Shown here piece after piece: positions 43,707 through 52,841 of a stretch of 64,000 nucleotides of DNA; position 1 is the first letter of the stretch, and each line of letters starts with the position of its first letter. A program made the translations under genes and the position numbers. Source of the DNA: Bacillus benzoevorans (lineage in GTDB: Bacteria; Bacillota; Bacilli; Bacillales; Cytobacillaceae); NCBI RefSeq assembly GCF_014207535.1, contig NZ_JACHGK010000004.1, positions 62,001 through 126,000 on the forward strand, in the 5' to 3' direction. Under the pieces are notes generated by a model. That model saw only the letters and a program-made list of their open reading frames with translations, was not told the origin of the DNA and searched no databases.

Positions 43707-44570
43707 TTAAAACCAGTCGCTGTAACCCAATTTTCTTAAATTTTCTGCTGATGTTTGCAGACAGTCAAACGGATCACGGCCGTACAGTTCATCCTGCTCG
43801 ACTAAGAAATACTGTGCCCCTGCTTCAAGACCGGCATCCATGATTGCCGGGATATTCAGATTGCCTTCTCCAACCTCAGCGAATTGAATCGTATTGACGA
43901 ATCTGTTCATAAATTTGCCCAAATCTTTGTTAAAGTCAATATCAGTTAAATCCATCGCTCCGACACGGTAATCTTTTACATGTAATAAAGAAATGCGGTC
44001 TTTGTATTGCTTCACAAATTCTACCGGATTGACACCCGCTCTTTGAATCCAGTGTACATCGAGTTCAAAGCCGAGCTTCGTTGTATTATTTTTAATAATA
44101 TCTAAGAGAAATGCACCATCAAATCTTTGGAATTCCAGATGATGTGTATGGTAGTATAACGCAATTCCATGCTCCGCCAGGCGGTGTGCCATGGCCTCTG
44201 CTCTTTCGACAAAGCCCATGATATCATCTTTATTGCCCATTAAATGAAGCGGCATCATACCAATGCGCAAAAAGTTACAATTTAATGTTTTGCAGTCGTT
44301 TACGATTTTATCAAAATCATGCTGCAATGTTTCTCCCGGCGCCCCTGGAAGCATTGGTTCAAGACCTGCAGACATCGCCGCAATCTTAATATCGAAATCC
44401 TCTGCCGCTCTTTTTAGTTCAGCAACGTTCTCCGCTGTCATCGGAATTTGTGATACTTCCACTGCATGATAGCCAAGTTCGCTGACCTTTTTCATCGTTT
44501 CATAAGCACCAAGCTCTGTTACTTTATCCTTCAGCATCATCATTTGCACGCCGATTTTTCCTTTAGCCAT
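43707..44570 (-). CDS. TIM-barrel sugar isomerase/epimerase-like protein
   Basis: A 287-residue AP endonuclease 2/xylose isomerase-like barrel. Metal-ligand segments of the family are visible: ALYYHTHHLEF, GFELDVHWIQRAG, ISLLHVKDYR and FAEVGEGNLNIPAIM. Family members epimerise or dehydrate sugars and inososes; in some glycoside pathways they act on 3-keto sugars. Last gene of a four-gene operon, four bases after a Gfo/Idh/MocA gene. The substrate cannot be read from sequence. Confidence 0.8.
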   Translation of the reverse strand: MAKGKIGVQMMMLKDKVTELGAYETMKKVSELGYHAVEVSQIPMTAENVAELKRAAEDFDIKIAAMSAGLEPMLPGAPGETLQHDFDKIVNDCKTLNCNFLRIGMMPLHLMGNKDDIMGFVERAEAMAHRLAEHGIALYYHTHHLEFQRFDGAFLLDIIKNNTTKLGFELDVHWIQRAGVNPVEFVKQYKDRISLLHVKDYRVGAMDLTDIDFNKDLGKFMNRFVNTIQFAEVGEGNLNIPAIMDAGLEAGAQYFLVEQDELYGRDPFDCLQTSAENLRKLGYSDWF

Positions 44571-44574
44571 GGTA

Positions 44575-45579
44575 TCATACCTCCAATTTAATTTCTTTGT
44601 TTAACTCTGAAGATGTACGGATCGCATCAATGATTTGAATCGATGGCAGCGCATCCTTTACGTGAACATAATCACTAGTGTTATTTGCGATAGAAGAATA
44701 GAATTGATTGATTAGTTTCATATGGCTGGCACCATAATAGAACTTAGATCCAGGCATTTTCGCATCCTCAACCATTCTTTCCTTGATGCCATCTTCATTC
44801 AATCGTGTTAAAATACTATCCTTTATCGTAAATTTCGCCTTTTCTAAGACAACCTGAAGCTCGACACTGGAATTTCCAAAATTGGCATTTGTGGCAAAGA
44901 ACAAGCCTGTAGCCCCATTTTTATATTTAATATGGGCGGTTGCTGTATCCTCGACTTCAATCCCATAATCGAGTAAGTTACTGATCGTCCCTTTTAGCTC
45001 TTTTATTTCACCGCCAAGCAGGTGCATCAAATCCAGAGTATGAATCGATTGGTTAATCATTACACCGCCGCCGGCATATTCCATCATTCCGCGCCATGGT
45101 TTGACATCATAATAATTCTTTGGTCTAAACCAGGTAACCAGTCCCTTGACTCCAATTACCTTGCCATATGTCCCGCTTGCTGCGATTTCCTGCAGTGTTT
45201 CAAACGTTTCATTATAGCGGTTTTGAAAGCAAATACAGATTTTCACATCTGGATGTTCTGCTTCTAATTTCACTAACTCCAAACCCTCTTCTGTATTTAA
45301 AGCAAGGGGCTTTTCCTGAAGGACATGAATTCCCTTCTCTACGCATGCTTTCGTAGCATGCAGATGCAGATAGTGCGGCAGACAAACATGTACACAATCC
45401 AATTCTTCCTCTTCAATCATCACATGGTAGTCGGTATAAAAATGAACACCAGGGACCGCATCTTTTAATGCTTCATCGATATCACACACAGCAACGAGTT
45501 CCACATTTGGATTTTCTTGTATAATCGGTATGTGAATTTTAGAGATATCTCCCAGTCCAATAACGGCTGCCTTCAGCAT
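44575..45579 (-). CDS. Gfo/Idh/MocA-family oxidoreductase
   Basis: A 334-residue NAD(P)-dependent sugar or inositol dehydrogenase-like protein. The N-terminal Rossmann motif is AAVIGLGDISKIHIPII; the catalytic-lysine motif is VLQEKPLALNTEEG; the later H in HTLDLMHLLGG fits the family's substrate side. It is the third gene of the operon and pairs with the barrel protein just downstream. The oxidised position and the sugar are unknown. Confidence 0.83.
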   Translation of the reverse strand: MLKAAVIGLGDISKIHIPIIQENPNVELVAVCDIDEALKDAVPGVHFYTDYHVMIEEEELDCVHVCLPHYLHLHATKACVEKGIHVLQEKPLALNTEEGLELVKLEAEHPDVKICICFQNRYNETFETLQEIAASGTYGKVIGVKGLVTWFRPKNYYDVKPWRGMMEYAGGGVMINQSIHTLDLMHLLGGEIKELKGTISNLLDYGIEVEDTATAHIKYKNGATGLFFATNANFGNSSVELQVVLEKAKFTIKDSILTRLNEDGIKERMVEDAKMPGSKFYYGASHMKLINQFYSSIANNTSDYVHVKDALPSIQIIDAIRTSSELNKEIKLEV

Positions 45580-45596
45580 TCGATCATCTCCCCGAG

Positions 45597-45632
45597 AAAC
45601 GAACTCATAGAATATGGGCTATGAGTTCGTTT
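45597..45632. repeat. 14-bp perfect inverted repeat inside the operon
   Basis: AAACGAACTCATAG / CTATGAGTTCGTTT around eight bases, in the 72-base gap between the two oxidoreductase genes. Without a strong T run it looks like a processing or partial-termination hairpin. Confidence 0.6.
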
Positions 45633-45651
45633 GATTGGTTATAAAAATAAA

Positions 45652-46803
45652 TTATTGATTATTTTTTTCTGCTTCAATCTTTTTGTTTAATTCAGCTAGA
45701 AATACTTCTTCATCAACCGGCAGTTCTACTTCTTTCCCTAACCAGCTTGACAGATGAATAGCATTGGCTAATGCCACGCCATTAATACCGTCGCTTCCAG
45801 GAGCAATTAACGGAGTTCCATCGAGAATGTTAGCAGCAAAGTTTTCTAATACGTTGATATGCTGTTCGCCCCATACACTTTCAAATTCCAGAACTTCTTC
45901 CTCAGCGACTTCGCCAACACCGCCGCCCATGAAAAGTTGCATCGCATCTGCCCAAGTCATGCTTGCATTCATTTCGTTCTCAGTTTGTTTTAATCTTGTA
46001 ATGGTTACTTTTTTGCTGTTGTCCACAACGATTTTTCCTTTATCACCTGTGATTTCAAAGCGGTCTGTACCAATCACATCATGTGTACAAGTAATAAATA
46101 CACCTGTCGCCCCATTGCCATAATCAAGAATAGCTGTTACATCATCCTCAACCACGATGTCTCTTTGATAGCCATATTTCACATTCGAAGAAACCTTTTT
46201 CGGCATCCCGCAAATCCATTGCAGCAAGTCAATTTGGTGCGGAGCTTGGTTAACAAGAACGCCGCCGCCTTCTCCGCCCCATGTTGCTCTCCACTCACTT
46301 TGATTATAGTATGCTTGTGGTCTCCACCAGTTGGTAATCATCCAGTTTGTCCGGCGGATATTCCCGATTTCGCCATTATCGACAATTTCTTTGACTTTTT
46401 GATAAAGCTTATTCGTTCTTTGGTTGAAGAAAATCGCAAAAGTTAAATTCGGTTTTGTTGCCGCAAATTCATTGATTTCTTTTACTTGTTTTGTATAAAC
46501 ACCAGCTGGTTTTTCTAAGAGTGCATGAATATCGCGTTTTAATGCTTCAATTCCCATCTCCGCGTGCAGGTAGTGAGGAACGGTAGTGACAATGGCATCG
46601 ACATTGCCGCTTTCAAGCATCTCAATATAGTTATCATAGAAAGGCACATTCGGATATTTTTCCGCACACATGGCCTTTTTCTCTGGATCGATATCGCAAA
46701 TGGCGCCAATTTCCACATTTTTTACTTTTCCTTCAGAAATAAATCCTGCATAAGTACCGCCTTGTTGACCAATTCCGATAATTCCTAAACGAACCTTTTT
46801 CAT
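45652..46803 (-). CDS. Gfo/Idh/MocA-family oxidoreductase
   Basis: A 383-residue paralogue of the preceding oxidoreductase. The Rossmann motif is LGIIGIGQQGGTYAG, the EKP motif HALLEKPAGVYTKQ, and NQAPHQIDLLQWICGMP carries the conserved His. Sequence between W-rich segments (NWMITNWWRPQAYYNQSEW) is typical of sugar-oxidising members. Its ATG shares one base with the stop of the upstream barrel gene (TAATG), so the two are translationally coupled. Confidence 0.83.
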   Translation of the reverse strand: MKKVRLGIIGIGQQGGTYAGFISEGKVKNVEIGAICDIDPEKKAMCAEKYPNVPFYDNYIEMLESGNVDAIVTTVPHYLHAEMGIEALKRDIHALLEKPAGVYTKQVKEINEFAATKPNLTFAIFFNQRTNKLYQKVKEIVDNGEIGNIRRTNWMITNWWRPQAYYNQSEWRATWGGEGGGVLVNQAPHQIDLLQWICGMPKKVSSNVKYGYQRDIVVEDDVTAILDYGNGATGVFITCTHDVIGTDRFEITGDKGKIVVDNSKKVTITRLKQTENEMNASMTWADAMQLFMGGGVGEVAEEEVLEFESVWGEQHINVLENFAANILDGTPLIAPGSDGINGVALANAIHLSSWLGKEVELPVDEEVFLAELNKKIEAEKNNQ

Positions 46804-47693
46804 TACGCATTCTCCTTGCTTTCGATATTTTTTAGAATTTCTACTAGTGCCTCATATTGCAGCTTATATCCGCCTTCACCATCAAGTCCTTTATTGTCCT
46901 TAATGATTTCTGTGGCATCCTCAAGTTCTAAGTCTTTTAATGAATCGAATAGAACGAGATGAGGTTCTAATGTTAAGAAACCTTTATAACCGCCTTTGAT
47001 AGCTTGTGCCAAAATTTCGGGGATTTTTCCTTCCCCTGTCCCGCAGACAACATTTTGATTATCCGTTGTGACGGCGTCTTTAATGTGGATGTAGACGATT
47101 TCATCTTCCAGCAAATCATAGCAATCTTGCGTATCTTCACCGCATTGGACAAAGTTAGCAAAATCAAAAATTGCTTTAAAATAGGGGGAATCAACCGCTT
47201 TCAGGATTTCATGGCAGCGTCGTGAAATATCACCGTAAATATCCTTTTCATTTTCATGCAGCAGAATTACATTATATTTCCCTGCAATTGCGGCAAATTG
47301 TTTCAGTTTATCGATGACTTCATCTTTGTATGGATCTGCTTCTTCCCCTTTAGGGATGTAGAAGCTGAAGATACGAATATATTGACAGTCTAATACATGA
47401 CTTATCTGACAAAGAGTATCGAGCATCTTTTTTTGCTTTTCAAATCCTTCTTCATCATTGATAAACACTTTACCGATTGGCGAACCGATGGAAGAAACAG
47501 CAACATTCCGCTTTTGCAGACGCGGCAGGACATTTTCCTTAATCTCTTCTACTGTGAAATCGCCAATGTTTTTACCGTCAATTCCGCGCAATGAAATATA
47601 GTGCATCCCCAATTTTGAAACGACCTCTAGCTGTGTATTAAAATCAGAAGAAATTTCATCTGAAAACCCTGATATGTTTAAATCTTGATTCAC
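46803..47693 (-). CDS. TIM-barrel sugar isomerase/epimerase-like protein
   Basis: A 296-residue barrel of the sugar phosphate isomerase/epimerase (IolE/xylose isomerase-like) group. Metal-ligand stretches are ILLHENEKDIYGD, KAIFDFANFVQCG, YIHIKDAV and FLTLEPHL. It is the first gene of the operon; the start lies behind AAGGAGG. A perfect cre site lies about 120 bases upstream. It differs clearly from the second barrel protein of this operon, so the two likely act on different intermediates. Confidence 0.82.
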   Translation of the reverse strand: MNQDLNISGFSDEISSDFNTQLEVVSKLGMHYISLRGIDGKNIGDFTVEEIKENVLPRLQKRNVAVSSIGSPIGKVFINDEEGFEKQKKMLDTLCQISHVLDCQYIRIFSFYIPKGEEADPYKDEVIDKLKQFAAIAGKYNVILLHENEKDIYGDISRRCHEILKAVDSPYFKAIFDFANFVQCGEDTQDCYDLLEDEIVYIHIKDAVTTDNQNVVCGTGEGKIPEILAQAIKGGYKGFLTLEPHLVLFDSLKDLELEDATEIIKDNKGLDGEGGYKLQYEALVEILKNIESKENA

Positions 47694-47809
47694 TGATGAC
47701 TGTACCTCCTTGTTTATGAGAAAAATCTATTTATATCTTTTGTGAAATAAAACAAACTATACGATGTATGCTGCCCGTGTATCGTTTGTTTTCATGTTTT
47801 TATCTTAAA

Positions 47810-47823
47810 TGAAATCGATTACA
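47810..47823. promoter_or_regulatory. cre site (CcpA), perfect match
   Basis: TGAAATCGATTACA fits every position of the consensus TGWAANCGNTNWCA. It lies between the divergent TIM-barrel operon and the AraC-type regulator, so glucose repression of one or both is expected. Confidence 0.65.
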
Positions 47824-47866
47824 GATACTCGCAATATATTGCGCATTATAGTAAAATAAGAAGAAA

Positions 47867-47882
47867 ACTTGTATACTAACAC
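47867..47882. promoter_or_regulatory. GTATAC operator, site A
   Basis: ACTTGTATACTAACAC, a member of the family of GTATAC-centred sites found at each promoter of the hexuronate island. About 30 bases upstream of the AraC-type gene. Confidence 0.5.
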
Positions 47883-47913
47883 ACTACCATTCATTCATAA
47901 AAGAGGTTAATAT

Positions 47914-49158
47914 ATGCAGTCATTCGAGAAAACCATAAAAAAAATTGGACAGTTCACTTATTTTTTCGCTGATATGGATACGATTTTTATGGATAAAGAC
48001 TCAACAATTATTTGGGAATACGGACATAATCAATTACCGGAAACATTGCATCCCTATGTAAAAAAGATGCGAAAACAATTGAATCAAGAAAGGAGAAACG
48101 ATGATGATAATGTCCTCTTTCATACAAATGAATTGAGAACGTATTATATGTCAGCAAAACTACATAATGAAGAGAAAGATTTCCTTGGTATCCTTATCGT
48201 CGGACCATTTCTCTTTGAAAAACCTTCCCCCCAGCTGGTTCAGAATGTGCTTTTCGAAAATAAACTGCCCATTTCACTAAGACATACTATGACTCAATAC
48301 TATTTATCATTGCCTTTAATCAGTGAGTACAAGGTGGACATGATTGCCGAATTTCTTGCTTTTCACACGACAAACATGGACAAATTAAATAACTACCAGC
48401 CTAAATTCGCCAAGGCGGCGAATATGTTTCAAAATAAGTTTGAAGTTATTCCCGCTCCCCTACAGGAGCATCAGGAAATTTCTGTGGGGGCAATCGAGAA
48501 AAGATACTCTTTGCAAAATGAACTGATGTCAGCAGTGGAACATGGTGATATAGTAAAAGCGGAAAAATTACTGAATGAGGATATGCCCTTAGTTGAAAAA
48601 ATACCAAACAGAATTCCAAATGATCCATTGCGCTCAGAGAAAAACTTAGCGTTTACCTTTAATACCTCCTTACGGATTGCCGTTGAAAAAGGAGGGTTGC
48701 ATCCTTTATACATCCATAGTATTTCTGAAAAGTTTGCGATCCAAATTGAAAAAACGACCTCCATCCAACAGCTGGATGATCTACAGAATGTGATGATCCG
48801 TGAATATTGTGAAGCCGTGCGGAAGTACTCCCTTAAAAATTACAGTTTTCTAATCCGAAAAGCAATTGAGTATATCCGCTTTCACTTGGAACAGGATCTA
48901 AGCCTGGAAACGATTTGTACAGCGATTCATTCCAGCACATACGAGCTATCAAGAAAGTTTAAAAAAGAAACAGGTCAGACATTAACAGACTACATCAATG
49001 CACTAAGAATTAACGAAGCACTCTATGCAATGGAGAATCGTAATCTTTCCATTACCGATATTGCTTATATGGTTGGTTTTAATGATGTCAATTATTTTAC
49101 GAAAGTCTTTAAAAAACTGAAGGGAATGACTCCTTCATCCTATAGAAAACAACTATAG
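47914..49158 (+). CDS. AraC-family transcriptional regulator
   Basis: A 414-residue regulator. The C-terminal ~100 residues form the double helix-turn-helix (DLSLETICTAIHSSTYELSRKFKKETGQ and NLSITDIAYMVGFNDVNYFTKVFKKLKGMTPSSYR). The N-terminal ~200 residues (ADMDTIFMDKDSTIIWEYG, FLGILIVGPFLF) look like a ligand-sensing domain; no receiver or membrane segment is seen. It is divergent from the oxidoreductase/barrel operon and is its probable activator. The inducer is unknown. Confidence 0.85.
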   Translation: MQSFEKTIKKIGQFTYFFADMDTIFMDKDSTIIWEYGHNQLPETLHPYVKKMRKQLNQERRNDDDNVLFHTNELRTYYMSAKLHNEEKDFLGILIVGPFLFEKPSPQLVQNVLFENKLPISLRHTMTQYYLSLPLISEYKVDMIAEFLAFHTTNMDKLNNYQPKFAKAANMFQNKFEVIPAPLQEHQEISVGAIEKRYSLQNELMSAVEHGDIVKAEKLLNEDMPLVEKIPNRIPNDPLRSEKNLAFTFNTSLRIAVEKGGLHPLYIHSISEKFAIQIEKTTSIQQLDDLQNVMIREYCEAVRKYSLKNYSFLIRKAIEYIRFHLEQDLSLETICTAIHSSTYELSRKFKKETGQTLTDYINALRINEALYAMENRNLSITDIAYMVGFNDVNYFTKVFKKLKGMTPSSYRKQL

Positions 49159-49174
49159 CGCGAAGGGGCAAAAT

Positions 49175-49205
49175 GAAAAAGCCCGTTGTTTTAGCGGGCT
49201 TTTTC
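49175..49205. terminator. Bidirectional terminator araC-type / symporter
   Basis: AAAAGCCCG / CGGGCTTTT stem, nine-base loop, flanked by A and T runs between converging genes. Confidence 0.85.
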
Positions 49206-49214
49206 CATTCGATA

Positions 49215-50624
49215 CTATTTATTTGCTTCTCTTTTTGCTGCTAAATCAATAGCAAGCTGTTCTGTGCGTTTCTTGTTTAATGGATAAACGAAAACGATGA
49301 GTACGAACACAATACCAAGTGTAGCAGCAGGGACTAAAGTTGCCAGTGAATGAATCCCTTGCAGAGTTTCTGGTGCTTGCTTTGATAGTGTTGCGTTATA
49401 TCCAACGGCTGCAATCGCTGCACCGCCAACACCTCCGGCCACTGCCTGTCCTAACTTGCGGGCCATTGAATAGATAGAGTAAACAGTTCCATCTTCACGT
49501 AAACCAGTTAAATATTCATGATAATCAATGACATCGGTAACGAATGCCCAAATAACAAGGTTGAAAATTTGATAACCAAGCATGGCAACAGCTAGAACAG
49601 CGATAAATTGAGTTGCATTTAAGTTTGGCAAGAAATATAAAGCTGTGTAGACAATTGCTGCTAGTAATAAACCGCCTGAAGCTACTTCCTTTTTACCAAA
49701 TTTTTTCACTAATGGATTCACAAATGGCATGGCGACGAATACAGCTGCTGATTGAAGTAAACCAACCATACTTAAGCTTTGCGCACTTTGGAAGTAATCC
49801 TTAAATAGATAAACGTTTACTGCCCCAATTAACATGAAACAAATCATAAATAATAATGAAGAAACAAGGAATGTCATTAATGGTCTATTTTTCACAAGAC
49901 CTTTCATTGTCTGACTCATGTTCACTTTTTGTTTATTGCTTTCAGGAGCCTGAATACGTTCAACTGATAATTTATAACAAGCCATATAGCAAGCGATAGC
50001 AAGAATACCAAAGATAATTGCCCCTAATAGGAAACGGTTCGCATCTGCTTTGTTGTCAACAAACAAAATCATTGGACCAACCACGTTAATAATTAAGCCT
50101 GCTAAATTTGCCCCTAATGTTCTCCAGCTTGATAATGAAGTACGTTCCACCGGATCCGCAGTAACAACAGAAGCCATTGAACCATAAGGAATATTAACAG
50201 TAGAATATAAAGTTCCCCAAATAATATAGGTTACATAAGCATATGCCAGATAAAATCCATGAGACATACCAGGAATATGAACGAACATTAATACTCCGCA
50301 AATGACAAGCGGGAAGGACATTCTAAAAATCCACGGGCGAAATTTTCCATTTTTACCTGCTTTTCTTGTATCAATGAATCTTCCCCATGTCACGTCTGCA
50401 AAAGCATCCCATACACGTGCCACCATAAATAACAACCCGACTGCCGCTGGATTCAAATGGTAAACGTCTGTGTAGTAAACCATTAAGAACGATGCAACAA
50501 GAATAAAGAAGAAATCGTTTCCAAAATCACCAAACAAATAACCAAATTTGTCACGCAGCCCAAACGGACGGACTTGTTTTTCGGATGTTCCATTGCCATT
50601 CTGCTTCGGTTGTGCCATACTCAT
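49215..50624 (-). CDS. GPH-family glycoside/glucuronide symporter
   Basis: A 469-residue, 12-span transporter of the glycoside-pentoside-hexuronide:cation group. Marks are LRDKFGYLFGDFGNDFFF at the start, VGLLFMVARVWDAFADVTWGRFID, and DVIDYHEYLTGLREDGTVYSIYSMARKLGQAV in the second half. It imports a sugar or glycoside with Na+ or H+. In this island the cargo is probably a glucuronide or oligosaccharide (inference). ATG at 50624 has GGAGG nine bases upstream. Two GTATAC operators and a cre-like site lie upstream. Confidence 0.85.
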   Translation of the reverse strand: MSMAQPKQNGNGTSEKQVRPFGLRDKFGYLFGDFGNDFFFILVASFLMVYYTDVYHLNPAAVGLLFMVARVWDAFADVTWGRFIDTRKAGKNGKFRPWIFRMSFPLVICGVLMFVHIPGMSHGFYLAYAYVTYIIWGTLYSTVNIPYGSMASVVTADPVERTSLSSWRTLGANLAGLIINVVGPMILFVDNKADANRFLLGAIIFGILAIACYMACYKLSVERIQAPESNKQKVNMSQTMKGLVKNRPLMTFLVSSLLFMICFMLIGAVNVYLFKDYFQSAQSLSMVGLLQSAAVFVAMPFVNPLVKKFGKKEVASGGLLLAAIVYTALYFLPNLNATQFIAVLAVAMLGYQIFNLVIWAFVTDVIDYHEYLTGLREDGTVYSIYSMARKLGQAVAGGVGGAAIAAVGYNATLSKQAPETLQGIHSLATLVPAATLGIVFVLIVFVYPLNKKRTEQLAIDLAAKREANK

Positions 50625-50743
50625 TTCTTTTCGCCTCCGATATTTTAGTTTTAATTTACACTTAAGTTAGCGCCTTCATTCCCTGATTGTAGATTCATGT
50701 AAATTATTATTAGTATTAGTTCTGATTAACCATAAATACTACA

Positions 50744-50798
50744 ACACTAGTATACTGATGTGATTAAAAAAATTAATACTAGTTTACTAGTATACATT
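50744..50798. promoter_or_regulatory. GTATAC operators, sites B and C
   Basis: ACACTAGTATACTGATG (50744-50760) and ACTAGTTTACTAGTATACAT (50778-50797), two neighbouring copies upstream of the symporter gene. The gap 50625-51071 holds these, a cre-like site and two hairpins; no gene is seen. Confidence 0.55.
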
Positions 50799-50876
50799 TT
50801 AGGAAGGCGCTATCTTAATCAATGAATCATTTTTCCTGGATAGTTTGTCTCAACTACCCTGTAGTTAGATAATATA

Positions 50877-50890
50877 TGTAAACGCTTTAT
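50877..50890. promoter_or_regulatory. cre-like site near symporter gene
   Basis: TGTAAACGCTTTAT matches all but the last two positions of the cre consensus. It partly overlaps a small hairpin with a T run (AAACGCTT / AAGCGTTT, 50880-50903), so it may instead be part of a rightward terminator. Confidence 0.35.
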
Positions 50891-51017
50891 TACGCAAGCG
50901 TTTTTTTATAAATTATTTAAAGAAAATATCTTCCATTTTTAAAATTGTCATAGTTTTATCACTGGGAAAAATGCTGCGAATATGCATGGTAAAATGCAGA
51001 CTGTTCCGGCCAAACAG

Positions 51018-51047
51018 AAAGAGACTGCCGTGGTAGACAGTCTCTTT
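51018..51047 (-). terminator. Terminator of the GH3 / uxu operon
   Basis: Perfect 10-bp stem AAAGAGACTG / CAGTCTCTTT with a ten-base loop, 25 bases past the GH3 stop. Confidence 0.75.
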
Positions 51048-51071
51048 GGTTATCATCTTAAGAGCAGATTT

Positions 51072-52820
51072 TTATAGTCTTGTCTGCCATTTATTACACC
51101 AAACATTTTCGTTTGCTGTTCCACGGAATTCTGATTCGCCCATGATTTTGCCGATCACAGATTTGATCGTGATTTCATCATCATGGTAAGCATTGATATA
51201 GCATTTCACCATTGGAACGTCTGTTAAATGGGTTGTAAAGTTTAACGAAACGAATATAGTAGGCACCTCTTGTACATACCATGGCACTTCATTAGACATC
51301 GCTGTTTTCCACTGAATACGGTAATTGTTTTGCGCGCCATATCCGATGACATCAGCGAAAACAAGAGCGGCATCTACTTCATCACGGTATTTTAATGTCG
51401 GACCTTTTACGCGAGTAGTTCCATCATTAACCGTGACTTCAAATCCGCGTCTTTCCAATTCAGCAACAATAAAATCAAGTACTTTTGAGTTTGCTTCGTA
51501 AATTCCGCCTTTTTCACCTTCTAAGAAATAAAGACGGATCCGTTTATGTGTTTCGGGACGGATTGGCAGCTGATCAAAGGTGTTTTTCACCAGTGTGATT
51601 CCTTTATCAGCGGCACGTTTGGCCCGCTCCATATGATCATCACAGCCGACAACCTTTAAGTCTTCTTTTGTACGGAAGATCGATCCATCTGCTTTTGCCT
51701 TGTGCAGCCCGGATTTTGCCTTTAACCCTAATATTCTTTCGAGTGCATCTTGAAGACGTTCTTCCGTAATCACACCATTTTTGTATCCGTTCATCATAAA
51801 TCCAAAATCTTCTTCAATATTATTAAAGAATAAGAACATGTCACAACCGGCAGCAATCGCCTGTGGAACATAGTCTTCACGGCGCATAGCAGAGGTCATC
51901 CCTAACATATGGGTAGCATCTGTCAACACTAAGCCGTTAAAGCCCAATTTCCCTTTTAGAAGGCCATTAATTAACTCAGGGGCTAATGTAGCCGGTAAAA
52001 TATCTTTATCCTCTAATCCTGGTACCAATGCTTTTTGGTATTCAGGCAGGGCAATATGTCCGGACATGATTGAATCGACACCATTTTCAATATGGTTACG
52101 GTATACTTGACCAAATGATTCTTCCCACTCTTCAACCGATAATAAATTTTCCCCTAATACTAAGTGCTGATCGCGCTCTTCTGTTCCATCGCCAGGCCAG
52201 TGTTTAATACATGAAACAATATTACTTTCTGCAAGGCCTTTTAAATAGGAGTTTGTGTGTTTGATCACGGTTTCGGCTTTTGTACCGTATGCACGGGTGT
52301 TAACAATCGTATTTCTCCAATTTTTCAAAATATCGACACACGGATCGAAATTCCAGTTCACCCCGATCGCTCTTTCTTCACGCCCGCTGACATAACCGGC
52401 ATCATAGGACACTTGCTCATCTCCTGATGCTTCACACATTGCTGCGGCAGCCACATACGTTCCATCATTACATGCCCCATTACCGCCGGCATCACAGTTT
52501 GCTGCGACTAATAAAGGGATTTTGGTATAGGATTGTAAATCGTTTAGTAAACTTTGCACTTGCTCTGCAGTACCGCCTTGGTAGCGAGCACCGCCGATGT
52601 GGAATTTTTCTAGGAGTTCTTTGTTTGTATAAGTATTACCGCTAAATTTGTCTTCACCAAAGAAAAATAAGTTGATAAATAATTGCCCGATTTTTTCTTC
52701 ATCCGACATGCCAGAAATGGTATCCTTTACCCATTTAATATCTTCATCCGATAAGTGATACGGTTTTGCCTTTAAATCCACTTTAGGCATTGGGATATTT
52801 TGTGCAATTTTTGGTTTCAT
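51072..52820 (-). CDS. Glycoside hydrolase family 3 enzyme
   Basis: A 582-residue GH3 protein without signal peptide, so it acts inside the cell. The N-terminal barrel has the nucleophile Asp at about residue 301 (GLVLTDATHMLG) and an Asp-His pair (D217, H219) after KHWPGDG, the acid/base dyad of NagZ-type beta-N-acetylhexosaminidases. The usual loop is KHFPGHG, so His-to-Asp is a change. A C-terminal GH3 domain follows (from about 390). Substrate may be a beta-linked hexosaminide or uronide; NagZ-like GH3 can also be phosphorylases. ATG at 52820 has AGGAGG ten bases upstream. Last gene of the kdgA-uxaC-uxuA-uxuB-HAD-GH3 run. Confidence 0.83.
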   Translation of the reverse strand: MKPKIAQNIPMPKVDLKAKPYHLSDEDIKWVKDTISGMSDEEKIGQLFINLFFFGEDKFSGNTYTNKELLEKFHIGGARYQGGTAEQVQSLLNDLQSYTKIPLLVAANCDAGGNGACNDGTYVAAAAMCEASGDEQVSYDAGYVSGREERAIGVNWNFDPCVDILKNWRNTIVNTRAYGTKAETVIKHTNSYLKGLAESNIVSCIKHWPGDGTEERDQHLVLGENLLSVEEWEESFGQVYRNHIENGVDSIMSGHIALPEYQKALVPGLEDKDILPATLAPELINGLLKGKLGFNGLVLTDATHMLGMTSAMRREDYVPQAIAAGCDMFLFFNNIEEDFGFMMNGYKNGVITEERLQDALERILGLKAKSGLHKAKADGSIFRTKEDLKVVGCDDHMERAKRAADKGITLVKNTFDQLPIRPETHKRIRLYFLEGEKGGIYEANSKVLDFIVAELERRGFEVTVNDGTTRVKGPTLKYRDEVDAALVFADVIGYGAQNNYRIQWKTAMSNEVPWYVQEVPTIFVSLNFTTHLTDVPMVKCYINAYHDDEITIKSVIGKIMGESEFRGTANENVWCNKWQTRL

Positions 52821-52841
52821 CGTAAACAAACCTCCTGCCGT

